Of a DNA stretch of 64,000 nt, positions 17,877 to 25,790 are shown one piece after another; positions within the stretch are counted from its first letter, which is position 1, and every line of letters starts with the position of its first letter. The DNA is from Streptomyces sp. XY006. GTDB taxonomy: Bacteria; Actinomycetota; Actinomycetes; Streptomycetales; Streptomycetaceae. Where the stretch lies: contig NZ_NOKT01000021.1 in NCBI RefSeq assembly GCF_002237655.1, positions 92,518-156,517 on the forward strand, read 5' to 3'. A model generated the notes under the pieces. The model saw nothing but the letters and a program-made list of their open reading frames with translations. It ran no database searches and was not told where the DNA came from. A program made the position numbers and the translations under genes.

Positions 17877-19022
17877 ATGACGAACACGACGGACCCCAGC
17901 GGCGACGTCCGCCTCACCGGCATCGCCAAGACCTACGGCTCCTTCACGGCCGTCCACCCGCTCGACCTGACCGTCCCGCAGGGCTCCTTCTTCGCCCTGC
18001 TCGGCGCCTCCGGCTGCGGCAAGACCACCACCCTGCGCATGATCGCAGGGCTGGAGGAACCGTCCGCCGGCACCGTCTTCCTCGGCGACCAGGACGTGAC
18101 GGCCCTGCCGCCCTACAAGCGGCCGGTGAACACCGTCTTCCAGTCCTACGCCCTCTTCCCGCACCTCGACATCTTCGAGAACGTCGCCTTCGGCCTGCGC
18201 CGGCGCGGTCTGAAGTCGGTGAAGAAGCAGGTCGAGGAGATGCTGGAGCTGGTCCAGCTCGGCGAGCAGGCGCGCAAGAAGCCGCACCAGCTCTCCGGCG
18301 GCCAGCAGCAGCGCGTCGCCGTGGCCCGCGCCCTGATCAACCACCCCAAGGTGCTCCTGCTCGACGAGCCGCTCGGCGCCCTGGACCTGAAGCTGCGCCG
18401 CCAGATGCAGCTGGAGCTCAAGCGCATCCAGACCGAGGTCGGCATCACCTTCATCCACGTCACGCACGACCAGGAGGAGGCCATGACCATGGCCGACACG
18501 GTCGCCGTGATGAACGGCGGCCGCGTCGAGCAGCTCGGCACGCCCGCCGACCTGTACGAGAACCCGCGCACCACCTTCGTCGCCAACTTCCTCGGCACCT
18601 CCAACTTCATCGAGGCCGAGGTCGACTCCAAGAGCGGCGAGGACATCGTGCTCAAGGCGGGCGGCGGCAAGCTCGTCCTGCCCGAGGCGCGATGTTCGGC
18701 GCCCACGAGCACCGGCGGCAAGGTGCTGGTCGGGGTCCGCCCGGAGAAGATCTCCCTCACCCACGCGGACGACGCCGGCGAGATCCCGGAGGGCCGCAAC
18801 CGCATCACGGGCCGGATCGCCGACTCCAGCTTCATCGGCGTCTCCACGCAGTACGTCGTCGACAGCCCGGTCTGCCCGGACTTCGAGGTCTACGCCCAGA
18901 ACATCGACCGCGACCCCCGGCTCGTGCCCGGCGCCGAGGTCGTCCTGCACTGGAACCCGGCCCACACCTTCGGCCTGGACGCCGCGCAGGACGCCGACGC
19001 CGGAGTGGAAGAGGCGGCCTGA
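17877..19022 (+). CDS. potA: Polyamine ABC transporter ATP-binding protein
   Basis: This 381-aa ATPase energises polyamine import. Walker A GASGCGKT is at 43-50, a perfect LSGGQQQR signature and LLLDEPLGALD Walker B/D-loop follow, and VTHDQEEA is the H-loop. A C-terminal TOBE domain (about 240-370) contains VGVRPEKI. ATG at 17877 is used; GTG at 17868 overlaps the previous stop (GTGA) and is an equally coupled alternative. Its stop shares a base with the next ATG (TGATG). Confidence 0.9.
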   Translation: MTNTTDPSGDVRLTGIAKTYGSFTAVHPLDLTVPQGSFFALLGASGCGKTTTLRMIAGLEEPSAGTVFLGDQDVTALPPYKRPVNTVFQSYALFPHLDIFENVAFGLRRRGLKSVKKQVEEMLELVQLGEQARKKPHQLSGGQQQRVAVARALINHPKVLLLDEPLGALDLKLRRQMQLELKRIQTEVGITFIHVTHDQEEAMTMADTVAVMNGGRVEQLGTPADLYENPRTTFVANFLGTSNFIEAEVDSKSGEDIVLKAGGGKLVLPEARCSAPTSTGGKVLVGVRPEKISLTHADDAGEIPEGRNRITGRIADSSFIGVSTQYVVDSPVCPDFEVYAQNIDRDPRLVPGAEVVLHWNPAHTFGLDAAQDADAGVEEAA

Positions 19023-19951
19023 TGTCGACACTCACCGAGGCGCCGCCGCCTCTCGCGCCCGGGGCGCCCGAATCCAAGCCCCCCAAGCGCCGGGGCCGCT
19101 TCACGCCGTACTGGCTGCTGCTGCCCGGCATCCTCTGGCTGGTCGTCTTCTTCGCGCTGCCGATGATCTACCAGGCCTCCACGTCCGTGCAGACGGGCTC
19201 CCTGGAGACGGGTTACAAGGTCACCTGGCACTTCGCCACCTACTGGGACGCGCTGTCGGCGTACTGGCCGCAGTTCGTCCGCTCGGTGCTCTACGCCGGT
19301 ACCGCCACGATCCTGTGCCTGCTGCTCGGCTACCCGCTCGCCTATCTGATCGCCTTCCGGGCGGGCCGCTGGCGGAACCTCATCATGATCCTGGTGATCG
19401 CGCCCTTCTTCACCAGCTTCCTGATCCGCACCCTGGCCTGGAAGACGATCCTCGCGGACGGCGGCCCGCTCGTCGGCGCGCTCAACTCGCTGCACGTCCT
19501 GGACGTCACCAGCTGGCTGGGCCTGACCGCGGGCGACCGGGTGCTGGCCACCCCGCTGGCGGTCATCTGCGGTCTGACGTACAACTTCCTGCCGTTCATG
19601 ATCCTGCCGCTGTACACCTCGCTGGAGCGCATCGACGGCCGGCTCCACGAGGCCGCCGGCGACCTGTACGCCCGGCCCTGGACGACCTTCCGCAAGGTCA
19701 CCTTCCCGCTGTCGATGCCGGGTGTCGTCTCCGGCACGCTGCTGACCTTCATCCCGGCGACCGGTGACTACGTCAACGCCGACCTGCTCGGCTCGACCGA
19801 CACCCGCATGGTCGGAAACGTCATCCAGACGCAGTTCCTCCGCGTGCTCGACTACCCGACGGCGGCGGCGCTCTCCTTCATCCTCATGGCGGCCATCCTC
19901 CTCATGGTCACCTTCTACATCCGCAGGTCCGGGACGGAGGATCTGGTCTGA
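19022..19951 (+). CDS. potB: Polyamine ABC transporter permease 1
   Basis: This 309-aa membrane protein of the PotB/PotH type has a basic cytoplasmic N-terminus, then six predicted helices beginning with YWLLLPGILWLVVFFALPM. The EAA loop (EAAGDLYARPWTTFRKVTFP) contacts the ATPase. It is coupled to the ATPase gene by a one-base stop-start overlap. The next permease starts directly after its stop. The two permeases are expected to form a heterodimer. Confidence 0.9.
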   Translation: MSTLTEAPPPLAPGAPESKPPKRRGRFTPYWLLLPGILWLVVFFALPMIYQASTSVQTGSLETGYKVTWHFATYWDALSAYWPQFVRSVLYAGTATILCLLLGYPLAYLIAFRAGRWRNLIMILVIAPFFTSFLIRTLAWKTILADGGPLVGALNSLHVLDVTSWLGLTAGDRVLATPLAVICGLTYNFLPFMILPLYTSLERIDGRLHEAAGDLYARPWTTFRKVTFPLSMPGVVSGTLLTFIPATGDYVNADLLGSTDTRMVGNVIQTQFLRVLDYPTAAALSFILMAAILLMVTFYIRRSGTEDLV

Positions 19952-20752
19952 ATGCCCTTCGTCAACTGGCTCAAGAGACATCTCGTCGTCATCGCGGGAC
20001 TCGTTACGCTCGCCTATCTGCTGCTGCCGAACATCATCGTGACGGTGTTCTCCTTCAACAAACCGAAGGGGCGCTTCAACTACGAGTGGCAGCAGTTCTC
20101 GCTGGACGCCTGGAAGGACCCGTGCGGTGTCTCCGACCTGTGCGGCTCGCTCTCGGTCAGCCTCCAGATCGCCTTCTGGGCGACCCTCGGCGCCACGCTC
20201 CTCGGCACGCTGATCGCGTTCGCCCTGGTCCGCTACCGGTTCCGCGCCCGCGGCGCCGTGAACTCGCTGATCTTCCTGCCGATGGCGATGCCCGAGGTCG
20301 TCATGGCCGCCTCGCTGCTCACCCTGTTCCTGAACATGGGCGCGCAGCTCGGTTTCTGGACGATCCTCATCGCGCACATCATGTTCTGCCTCAGTTTCGT
20401 GGTCACGGCCGTGAAGGCGCGCGTGATGTCGATGGACCCGAAACTGGAGGAGGCGGCACGGGACCTGTACGCGGGCCCGTTCCAGACCTTCGTCCGGGTC
20501 ACCCTGCCGATCGCGGCACCGGGTATCGCGGCCGGTGCGCTGCTCGCCTTCGCGCTCTCCTTCGACGATTTCATCATCACGAATTTCAACGCCGGCTCGA
20601 CCGTCACCTTCCCCATGTTCGTCTGGGGCTCGGCGCAGCGCGGAACGCCCGTCCAGATCAACGTCATCGGTACGGCCATGTTCATCGTCGCCGTACTGTT
20701 CGTCCTGATTTCCGTGGTCATCGGAAATCGCCGCAACAGGCAAAAGGCATAA
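19952..20752 (+). CDS. potC: Polyamine ABC transporter permease 2
   Basis: This is a 266-aa permease of the PotC/PotI type with six predicted helices and an EAA loop (EEAARDLYAGPFQTFVRVTL). FALSFDDFIITNF is a well-conserved PotC element. The gene follows the stop of permease 1 with no spacer and lies 18 bp before the amine-oxidase gene, extending the operon. Confidence 0.9.
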   Translation: MPFVNWLKRHLVVIAGLVTLAYLLLPNIIVTVFSFNKPKGRFNYEWQQFSLDAWKDPCGVSDLCGSLSVSLQIAFWATLGATLLGTLIAFALVRYRFRARGAVNSLIFLPMAMPEVVMAASLLTLFLNMGAQLGFWTILIAHIMFCLSFVVTAVKARVMSMDPKLEEAARDLYAGPFQTFVRVTLPIAAPGIAAGALLAFALSFDDFIITNFNAGSTVTFPMFVWGSAQRGTPVQINVIGTAMFIVAVLFVLISVVIGNRRNRQKA

Positions 20753-20770
20753 CCGTAGGGAGTTGAAATC

Positions 20771-22189
20771 ATGGCCCCTGGCGCCATGAATCAGTGGACT
20801 CATTCGCTCTCCGACGCCCAGCCGGTCCCGTACTGGCTGGACGACCCCGGCCGGCCCCGCCCCGAACCCGCCCTCACCACCTCCGAGACCTGTGACCTGC
20901 TGGTCGTCGGCGGCGGCTACAGCGGCCTGTGGACGGCGCTGATCGCCAAGGAGCGCGACCCGCGGCGGGACGTGGTGCTGGTGGAGGGCCGTGAGGCGGG
21001 CTGGGCCGCCTCGGGCCGCAACGGCGGGTTCTGCGCCGCCTCCCTCACCCACGGCCTGCCCAACGGCCTCACCCGCTGGCCCGACGAGATCCACACGCTC
21101 CAGCAGCTGGGCGCCCGCAACCTCGACGCGATCGAGGCGGCGGTCGCCCGGCACTCCATCGACTGCGACTTCGAGCGCACCGGCGAGATCGACGTCGCCA
21201 CCGAGCCCTACCAGGCGCGGGAACTGCGCGAGTGGCACGAGGAGACGACCCGCCGGGGCCTGGCCGAGGGCGTCGAGTACCTGGACGCCGACGCCGTACG
21301 GGAACAGGTGAACTCACCCACCTTCCAGGCGGGCCTGTGGGACCGCAGGGGCGTCGCGATGCTGAACCCGGCGAAACTCGCCTGGGGCCTGAAGCGGGCG
21401 TGCCTCGCCCTGGGCGTCCGCGTCCACGAGCACACGCCCGCGCTCGACCTGAAGCCCTACGGCGCGGGCATGTCCGTCCGCACCCCCTACGGAAGGATCC
21501 GCGCCCGCCGGGTCGCCCTGGGCACCAACATCTTCCCCAGCCTGGTCCGCCGCGTGCGCTCCTACACCGTCCCGGTCTACGACTACGCCCTCATGACCGA
21601 GCCGCTCACCGGCGACCAGCTCGCCTCCATCGGCTGGAAGAACCGCCAGGGCCTGGGCGACAGCGCCAACCAGTTCCACTACTTCCGGCTGTCCGCCGAC
21701 AACCGGATCCTGTGGGGCGGCTACGACGCGATCTACCCCTACGGCGGCCGCGTCCGCGCCGAGTACGACGACCGCCCCGAGACCTACGCCAAGCTCGCCG
21801 GGCACTTCTTCACCTGCTTCCCGCAGCTGGAGGGCGTGCGCTTCTCCCACGCCTGGGGCGGCGCCATCGACACCTGCTCCCGCTTCTCGGCGTTCTTCGG
21901 CACGGCCCACCAGGGCAAGGTCGCCTACGCGGCCGGGTACACCGGCCTCGGCGTCGGGGCCACCCGGTTCGGCGCCGAGGTGATGCTGGACCTGCTGGCC
22001 GGGGAGCGCACCGAGCGGACCGAGCTGCAGATGGTCCGCAGGAAGCCGCTGCCGTTCCCGCCCGAGCCGTTCGCCTGGACGGGCATCGCCCTCACCAAGT
22101 GGTCACTGGCCCGCGCGGACGCCCAGGGCGGCCGCCGCAACCTGTGGCTGCGCACGATGGACCGACTGGGCCTGGGCTTCGACAGCTGA
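20771..22189 (+). CDS. FAD-dependent amine oxidase, gamma-glutamylputrescine oxidase-like
   Basis: This 472-aa flavoenzyme of the DAO/PuuB family has the dinucleotide motif VVGGGYSGLWTA at about 41-52, the ribose-binding Glu in VLVEGREAGWAASGRNGGF, and a late TGLGVGATRFGAEVMLDLL FAD motif. PuuB-type enzymes oxidise the amine of gamma-glutamylated or free polyamines to an aldehyde, releasing ammonia and peroxide; the adjacent dehydrogenases would use that aldehyde. ATG at 20771 has GGGAG 8 nt upstream, 18 bp after potC. Its stop abuts the stop of the minus-strand small gene. The substrate is inferred from context. Confidence 0.83.
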   Translation: MAPGAMNQWTHSLSDAQPVPYWLDDPGRPRPEPALTTSETCDLLVVGGGYSGLWTALIAKERDPRRDVVLVEGREAGWAASGRNGGFCAASLTHGLPNGLTRWPDEIHTLQQLGARNLDAIEAAVARHSIDCDFERTGEIDVATEPYQARELREWHEETTRRGLAEGVEYLDADAVREQVNSPTFQAGLWDRRGVAMLNPAKLAWGLKRACLALGVRVHEHTPALDLKPYGAGMSVRTPYGRIRARRVALGTNIFPSLVRRVRSYTVPVYDYALMTEPLTGDQLASIGWKNRQGLGDSANQFHYFRLSADNRILWGGYDAIYPYGGRVRAEYDDRPETYAKLAGHFFTCFPQLEGVRFSHAWGGAIDTCSRFSAFFGTAHQGKVAYAAGYTGLGVGATRFGAEVMLDLLAGERTERTELQMVRRKPLPFPPEPFAWTGIALTKWSLARADAQGGRRNLWLRTMDRLGLGFDS

Positions 22190-22429
22190 TCACTCGGAGG
22201 CCCGGCCCGGCGCGGAGCCGCCCTCCGCCGGAGCGGGCGGCGCCGGCGGCCGGGCCTCCTCCCGGCGCGGCGGTCCTTCCTGGCGCTGCCAGGCGGCGTA
22301 CAGCGTGGAGAGGCCGATCGCCACGGTGGACACCGCCTCCGGCTGGATCCCGGACAGGACGAGGACCACTCCGGTCACCAGAACCGCCAGGAAGACGACC
22401 AGGTCGGTTCGTCGTCGTGCGCTGCGCAT
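22190..22429 (-). CDS. Small membrane protein, 79 aa, unknown
   Basis: A basic N-terminus (MRSARRRTD) precedes two close hydrophobic segments (LVVFLAVLVTGVVLVLSGI and EAVSTVAIGLSTLYAAW) and a Pro/Glu/Arg-rich tail. ATG at 22429 is preferred over an in-frame start 37 codons upstream because AAGGGG lies 6 nt before it. It is transcribed away from the DnaA-like gene across a 142-bp divergent spacer; a link between the two is possible but unproved. Confidence 0.65.
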   Translation of the reverse strand: MRSARRRTDLVVFLAVLVTGVVLVLSGIQPEAVSTVAIGLSTLYAAWQRQEGPPRREEARPPAPPAPAEGGSAPGRASE

Positions 22430-22505
22430 TGCTGCCCCTTCTGATCCGATCTCGTGCGAAGCTGCTCCCTCGGGAGCGGGCATCAGGCTGCGCCGGAGAC
22501 GAAGT

Positions 22506-22541
22506 GTTGCGCCACACGGCACAGTTGCCACGTTCCGCAAC
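22506..22541. promoter_or_regulatory. Inverted repeat in the promoter region of the DnaA-like gene
   Basis: GTTGCG (22506-22511) and CGCAAC (22536-22541) form 6-bp inverted arms with a 24-bp spacer that itself holds GGCA-N4-TGCC. It lies 30-65 bp before the DnaA-like start and could be an autoregulatory site. There is no exact TTGTCCACA DnaA box. Confidence 0.35.
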
Positions 22542-22571
22542 GCCCGGCGCGAGGAGGGTCAGGGGGATGGC

Positions 22572-24395
22572 ATGGGCAGTCTCGTGCCGCTGGGCGGCGA
22601 TCTGCCGGTCGAGTCGCGGGCGCTCGCGGAGGCGCTGCGCGGCCTCTTCGACGGACTGGGGCTCAGCGTCCGCCGCTACGCCACCCGGCGGCACCGGGAC
22701 CCCGGCTCCGTGTCCCGGTTCCTCAACGGCACACGCGTACCGCCCTGGGAGTTCGTCAACGACCTGATCAGCGATGTCACGGAACAGCACGGCCAGCCTC
22801 CCACCCAGGAGGCCATGGACCTGCTGCGGCGCCTGTACCGCGCGGCTCTCGCGGAGAGCGGCTCGGCGTTCAGCCGGGTCCAGCTGCTGGAGAACCAGCT
22901 CGCCGACGCCGACCGGCGGTCCGTGGAGTCCACGGCCGTGGTCCGCGCTCTGGAACGGGCGTTGGCGGACGCGCAACACCGCGCCGCCGACCTGGAGTTG
23001 CAGATCCGGCAGCTGCACGGCAGGCAGCAGGGCAGGATCGCCGAGAAGGACAAGGCCCTTCGGCTGTACGAGGATCAGGTGACCGCGCTGCTCAGAGAGC
23101 GGCAGTCTCTGCTCCGGGAGGTCGAGGCACTCGGCGAGCAGTTGCTCGACGCCCACAACCGGCGGGCGCAGGCGGAACGCCGCTGCGAGGAACTGGAGCG
23201 GCAGCTGGTCGTGGCCGAGGAGCTGTGGGCGGAGGAGAGCGGCCCGGGCGAGCGGGACGCGGACCACGCAAACGGGGAAGCCGGGGCGCCCGGCCTCTCC
23301 GCGCGCGGGGCCGGCCCCTCGGGGAGCGACGACGTCCGCACCGGAGGCGGGCCGGACCCCAGGTACGCCCTCGACACCTTCGAGGCGGGCGAGGCCAACC
23401 GCTTCGCCCTCTCGGCCGCCGTCGCCGTCGCCGAGGCCCCCGCCAGGCTGTACAACCCGCTCTTCGTCTACGGCACGTCCGCCATCGGCAAGACACACCT
23501 GCTGCACGCGATCGGGCAGCGCACCCGCGCCCTGCACCCCGACAAGCGCGTGCGGTACGTCGGCGCCGAGGACTTCGGCAACGAGTTCGCACGGGCGGGC
23601 GGCGAACGCGGCCTGGACCGGTTCCGCCGGCGCTACCGGGACGTGGACGTCCTGCTGATCGACGACATCCAGTTCCTCGCCGACCATGAGCGGTTACGCG
23701 AGGAGTTCCTCCACACCTTCGACGCCCTGCACGGCGCGCAGAAGCAGATCGTGCTGTCCTCGGACCGCCCGCCCAAGCAGCTGACCCACCTCGGGGACAG
23801 GCTGCGCAACCGGCTGGAGTCCGGACTGATCACGCACGTCCAGCCGCCCGACCGGCCCGCCCGCGTCGCCCTCCTGCGACGCCAGGTGGAACGGGACCGG
23901 CTGACCGCGTCGCCGGAGGTCCTGGAGTACATCGCCTCCCAGGTGCAGCGGAACGTGAGGGAGCTGGAGGGGGCGCTGATCCGCGTGACCGCCTTCGCGT
24001 CCCTGAACCGGCAGCAGGCGGACGTGGAGCTGGCCGAGACCGTCCTGAAGGATCTGGTGCCGGACCGGGTGCCGACCCGGCAGGAGGACGTGGCCCGGCT
24101 GATCATCGCGGAGACCGCCGAGTACTTCGGCGTCACCTCCGACGACGTGTGCGGCAAGGAACGCGGCCGCGCGATCGTGACGGCGCGGCAGATCGCCATG
24201 TACCTCTGCCGGGAGCTCACCGATCTGTCGACGCCGAGGATCGCCGCGGTCTTCGGCGGCCGGGAACGGGAGACCGTCGAGCACGCGGACCGGAAGATCC
24301 GCAACCTGGTGGCCGAGCGGCGCTCCATCTACAACCAGATGACCGAACTCACCCTGCGCGTCAAGGCAGCCGGCGGGCTGGGCTCCGGCAGCTGA
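22572..24395 (+). CDS. DnaA-like AAA+ protein with N-terminal HTH and coiled coil
   Basis: This 607-aa protein has four parts. An actinobacterial HTH fills about 10-70 (VSRFLNGTRVPPWEFVNDLI). A long coiled coil runs about 100-225, and a disordered Gly/Ala/Asp stretch covers 226-262. From 263 it is a DnaA core: Walker A GTSAIGKT (301-308; usual form GESGLGKT), Walker B LLIDD (361-365), sensor I LSSDRPP, a conserved Arg-finger region (RLRNRLESGL), and sensor II RNVRELEGALIR (460-471). Domain IV keeps ARQIAMYLCRELTDLS (538-553). The base-reading loop is GGRERETVEHA where DnaA has GGRDHTTVMHA, so the residues that read the DnaA box differ. DnaA domain I (DnaB-binding) is absent. It cannot be the main dnaA, which lies at oriC. 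Leu375 is a TTA codon (23694-23696), so translation should need the bldA tRNA. ATG at 22572 follows GGGGG. Confidence 0.85.
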   Translation: MGSLVPLGGDLPVESRALAEALRGLFDGLGLSVRRYATRRHRDPGSVSRFLNGTRVPPWEFVNDLISDVTEQHGQPPTQEAMDLLRRLYRAALAESGSAFSRVQLLENQLADADRRSVESTAVVRALERALADAQHRAADLELQIRQLHGRQQGRIAEKDKALRLYEDQVTALLRERQSLLREVEALGEQLLDAHNRRAQAERRCEELERQLVVAEELWAEESGPGERDADHANGEAGAPGLSARGAGPSGSDDVRTGGGPDPRYALDTFEAGEANRFALSAAVAVAEAPARLYNPLFVYGTSAIGKTHLLHAIGQRTRALHPDKRVRYVGAEDFGNEFARAGGERGLDRFRRRYRDVDVLLIDDIQFLADHERLREEFLHTFDALHGAQKQIVLSSDRPPKQLTHLGDRLRNRLESGLITHVQPPDRPARVALLRRQVERDRLTASPEVLEYIASQVQRNVRELEGALIRVTAFASLNRQQADVELAETVLKDLVPDRVPTRQEDVARLIIAETAEYFGVTSDDVCGKERGRAIVTARQIAMYLCRELTDLSTPRIAAVFGGRERETVEHADRKIRNLVAERRSIYNQMTELTLRVKAAGGLGSGS

Positions 24396-24423
24396 GCGCG
24401 TGGACCGGCCCGGCGCGGCGGGT

Positions 24424-24437
24424 GTGAGCCGGTTCAC
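24424..24437. promoter_or_regulatory. Imperfect 14-bp palindrome
   Basis: GTGAGCCGGTTCAC has only one non-complementary pair. It lies between the DnaA-like gene and the next gene, 36 bp before the long hairpin, and may be a repressor site for an internal promoter. Confidence 0.35.
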
Positions 24438-24472
24438 TCCGATGAGGTGGTGGAACCCGCGTAATGACCCCG

Positions 24473-24562
24473 GGGAGACCCCCTTCTCCCTCGTGGTGCC
24501 CCCGTGGGCGCAGCGCGCGCCCGCGGGATCCACGAGCTTCACGAGAGAGAAGGGGGTCTTCC
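24473..24562 (+). promoter_or_regulatory. Long leader hairpin that sequesters a ribosome-binding site
   Basis: Arms 24473-24495 and 24540-24562 pair over 23 positions with one mismatch and one G-U pair around a 44-nt loop that has its own GC-rich stem. The right arm contains the AAGGGGG ribosome-binding site of the next gene, whose ATG starts 3 nt after the stem. Folding should block initiation; an attenuator or thermosensor-like switch is possible. The lack of a U-run makes a plain terminator less likely. Confidence 0.7.
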
Positions 24563-24564
24563 TC

Positions 24565-25020
24565 ATGACAGGGGCCAAGACGGCGGTCGAGTGGCTCGCA
24601 TCCGTCGCACCCGATCCCGAGGCCTGCCGCTGGGAGTGGGAGCGCAACCCGCTCGGGGTCGCGCTGCTGCCGGCCGGCAGTGCCTGGGACGTGCTCATCC
24701 TGCCCGGGGAACTCGGCTACGCCACGCTCGACGTGCTCAGCCGCGTCCTCGACCAGCCGGGCCCCGTGCTCGTCGACTTCGGCGACGAACGCATGGGGTT
24801 CTTCGTACCGCCCGGCACCGCGGCCCGCTGGCTCGGCACCGGCATCCGCACGGCGGGCGCCGGCACCTGGATCGTCGTGCCGTACCCGGGCCGTTCCTCA
24901 CCCGGCGGCGTGCGCTGGCTGGTCCCGCCGGACGGCTCGGGCCTGCTGACGGATCCGGCCCTGCTGGAACTGGCCATGCACGAGGCGGCGGCGGGCCTGG
25001 CCAGCCCGAGCGGTGACTAG
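24565..25020 (+). CDS. Uncharacterised actinobacterial protein, Prim-Pol-like in pattern
   Basis: This is a 151-aa soluble protein with no membrane segment. The order VALLPAGSAWDVLILP (near 33-48), GFFVPPGTAARWL (near 82-94), an RTAGAGTWIVVPYP strand and GVRWLVPPDG recalls the short, catalytically degenerate Prim-Pol (bifunctional DNA primase/polymerase N-terminal) proteins of streptomycetes. That resemblance is from memory and not proved; the acidic catalytic pair of active Prim-Pols is not evident. ATG at 24565 is set by the AAGGGGG site, which is buried in the leader hairpin. It follows the DnaA-like gene on the same strand, so a shared DNA-related role is conceivable. Confidence 0.6.
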   Translation: MTGAKTAVEWLASVAPDPEACRWEWERNPLGVALLPAGSAWDVLILPGELGYATLDVLSRVLDQPGPVLVDFGDERMGFFVPPGTAARWLGTGIRTAGAGTWIVVPYPGRSSPGGVRWLVPPDGSGLLTDPALLELAMHEAAAGLASPSGD

Positions 25021-25023
25021 GCC

Positions 25024-25698
25024 CTACCGGGGCGGCCCGCCTCGCGCCGTCCGCCGCAGGAACAGCCACAGCGACGTCAGCAGCACCGCGCACAGACACC
25101 AACTGCCCACCACGTCCAGGGGCCAGTGGTAGCCGCGGCGGACCAGGCCGTAGCTCACGCCCAGCACGAGGGCGGCGCAGACGGTGATCAGGGCGCGGCG
25201 GGCCGGGGCGGTGCGCAGCCACGGGAGCAGCAGCAGCGTCGCGCCGCCGTAGGCGACGGCGGCCGTGGCGGTGTGGCCGGAGGGGTAGTAGCCGGTGCCC
25301 GAGGGGACGACCGGCGGGCCCGGGCGGTCGGTGAGTTCCTTCAGCGGGACGACCAGGGCCGGGACCAGCACCATGAGCAGGGCGGCGGCGGCCACCGGCG
25401 GCCACCAGCGGCCGGTGCCGTCGCGGCGGCCGCGCACGGCGGCGTACCCGAGCGCGACGGCGAGGACCGGGACCGCCACCCCGACGTTGCCCAGGTCCGA
25501 CAGCAGCTCGGAGAAGCGGTCGGGGTTGAGCAGCACCCGGCTGAGCCGCTCGTCGAGCCGCAGCAGCGGGCCGTCCGCGACGACCTGCCAGGTGATCAGT
25601 GCGAAGAGCAGGGCGGGCAGGCCGAGCAGTGCGACCAGGGTGCCGGGGTGCTCGCGGGAGGGGGTGCGTTCCTGGTGCGCGTGCGCGGCGATCGGCAT
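25024..25698 (-). CDS. PAP2-family membrane phosphatase
   Basis: This 224-aa integral membrane phosphatase has about six helices. The three active-site blocks are K-E-L-T-D-R-P-G-P, PSGH, and GLVRRGYHWPLDVVGSW with the nucleophilic His. Family members dephosphorylate lipid phosphates such as undecaprenyl pyrophosphate or phosphatidic acid on the outer face of the membrane. ATG at 25698 is preferred over a longer frame because the extra residues are basic and lie in the divergent spacer. It converges tail to tail with the preceding plus-strand gene. Confidence 0.85.
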   Translation of the reverse strand: MPIAAHAHQERTPSREHPGTLVALLGLPALLFALITWQVVADGPLLRLDERLSRVLLNPDRFSELLSDLGNVGVAVPVLAVALGYAAVRGRRDGTGRWWPPVAAAALLMVLVPALVVPLKELTDRPGPPVVPSGTGYYPSGHTATAAVAYGGATLLLLPWLRTAPARRALITVCAALVLGVSYGLVRRGYHWPLDVVGSWCLCAVLLTSLWLFLRRTARGGPPR

Positions 25699-25790
25699 GG
25701 GGACAGCTTGGCACGAGCGCGGACGTCCGCCCGTCGCCCGAACGGTCGCTGTCCGGGCCGGTGTCAGTGCCCGGTGCGACACTGCCCGGC

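Noticed and set aside
18890..21238. 782-codon open frame antisense to the polyamine transporter
   Set aside because: Low-complexity shadow caused by high third-position GC on the coding strand; no domain pattern.
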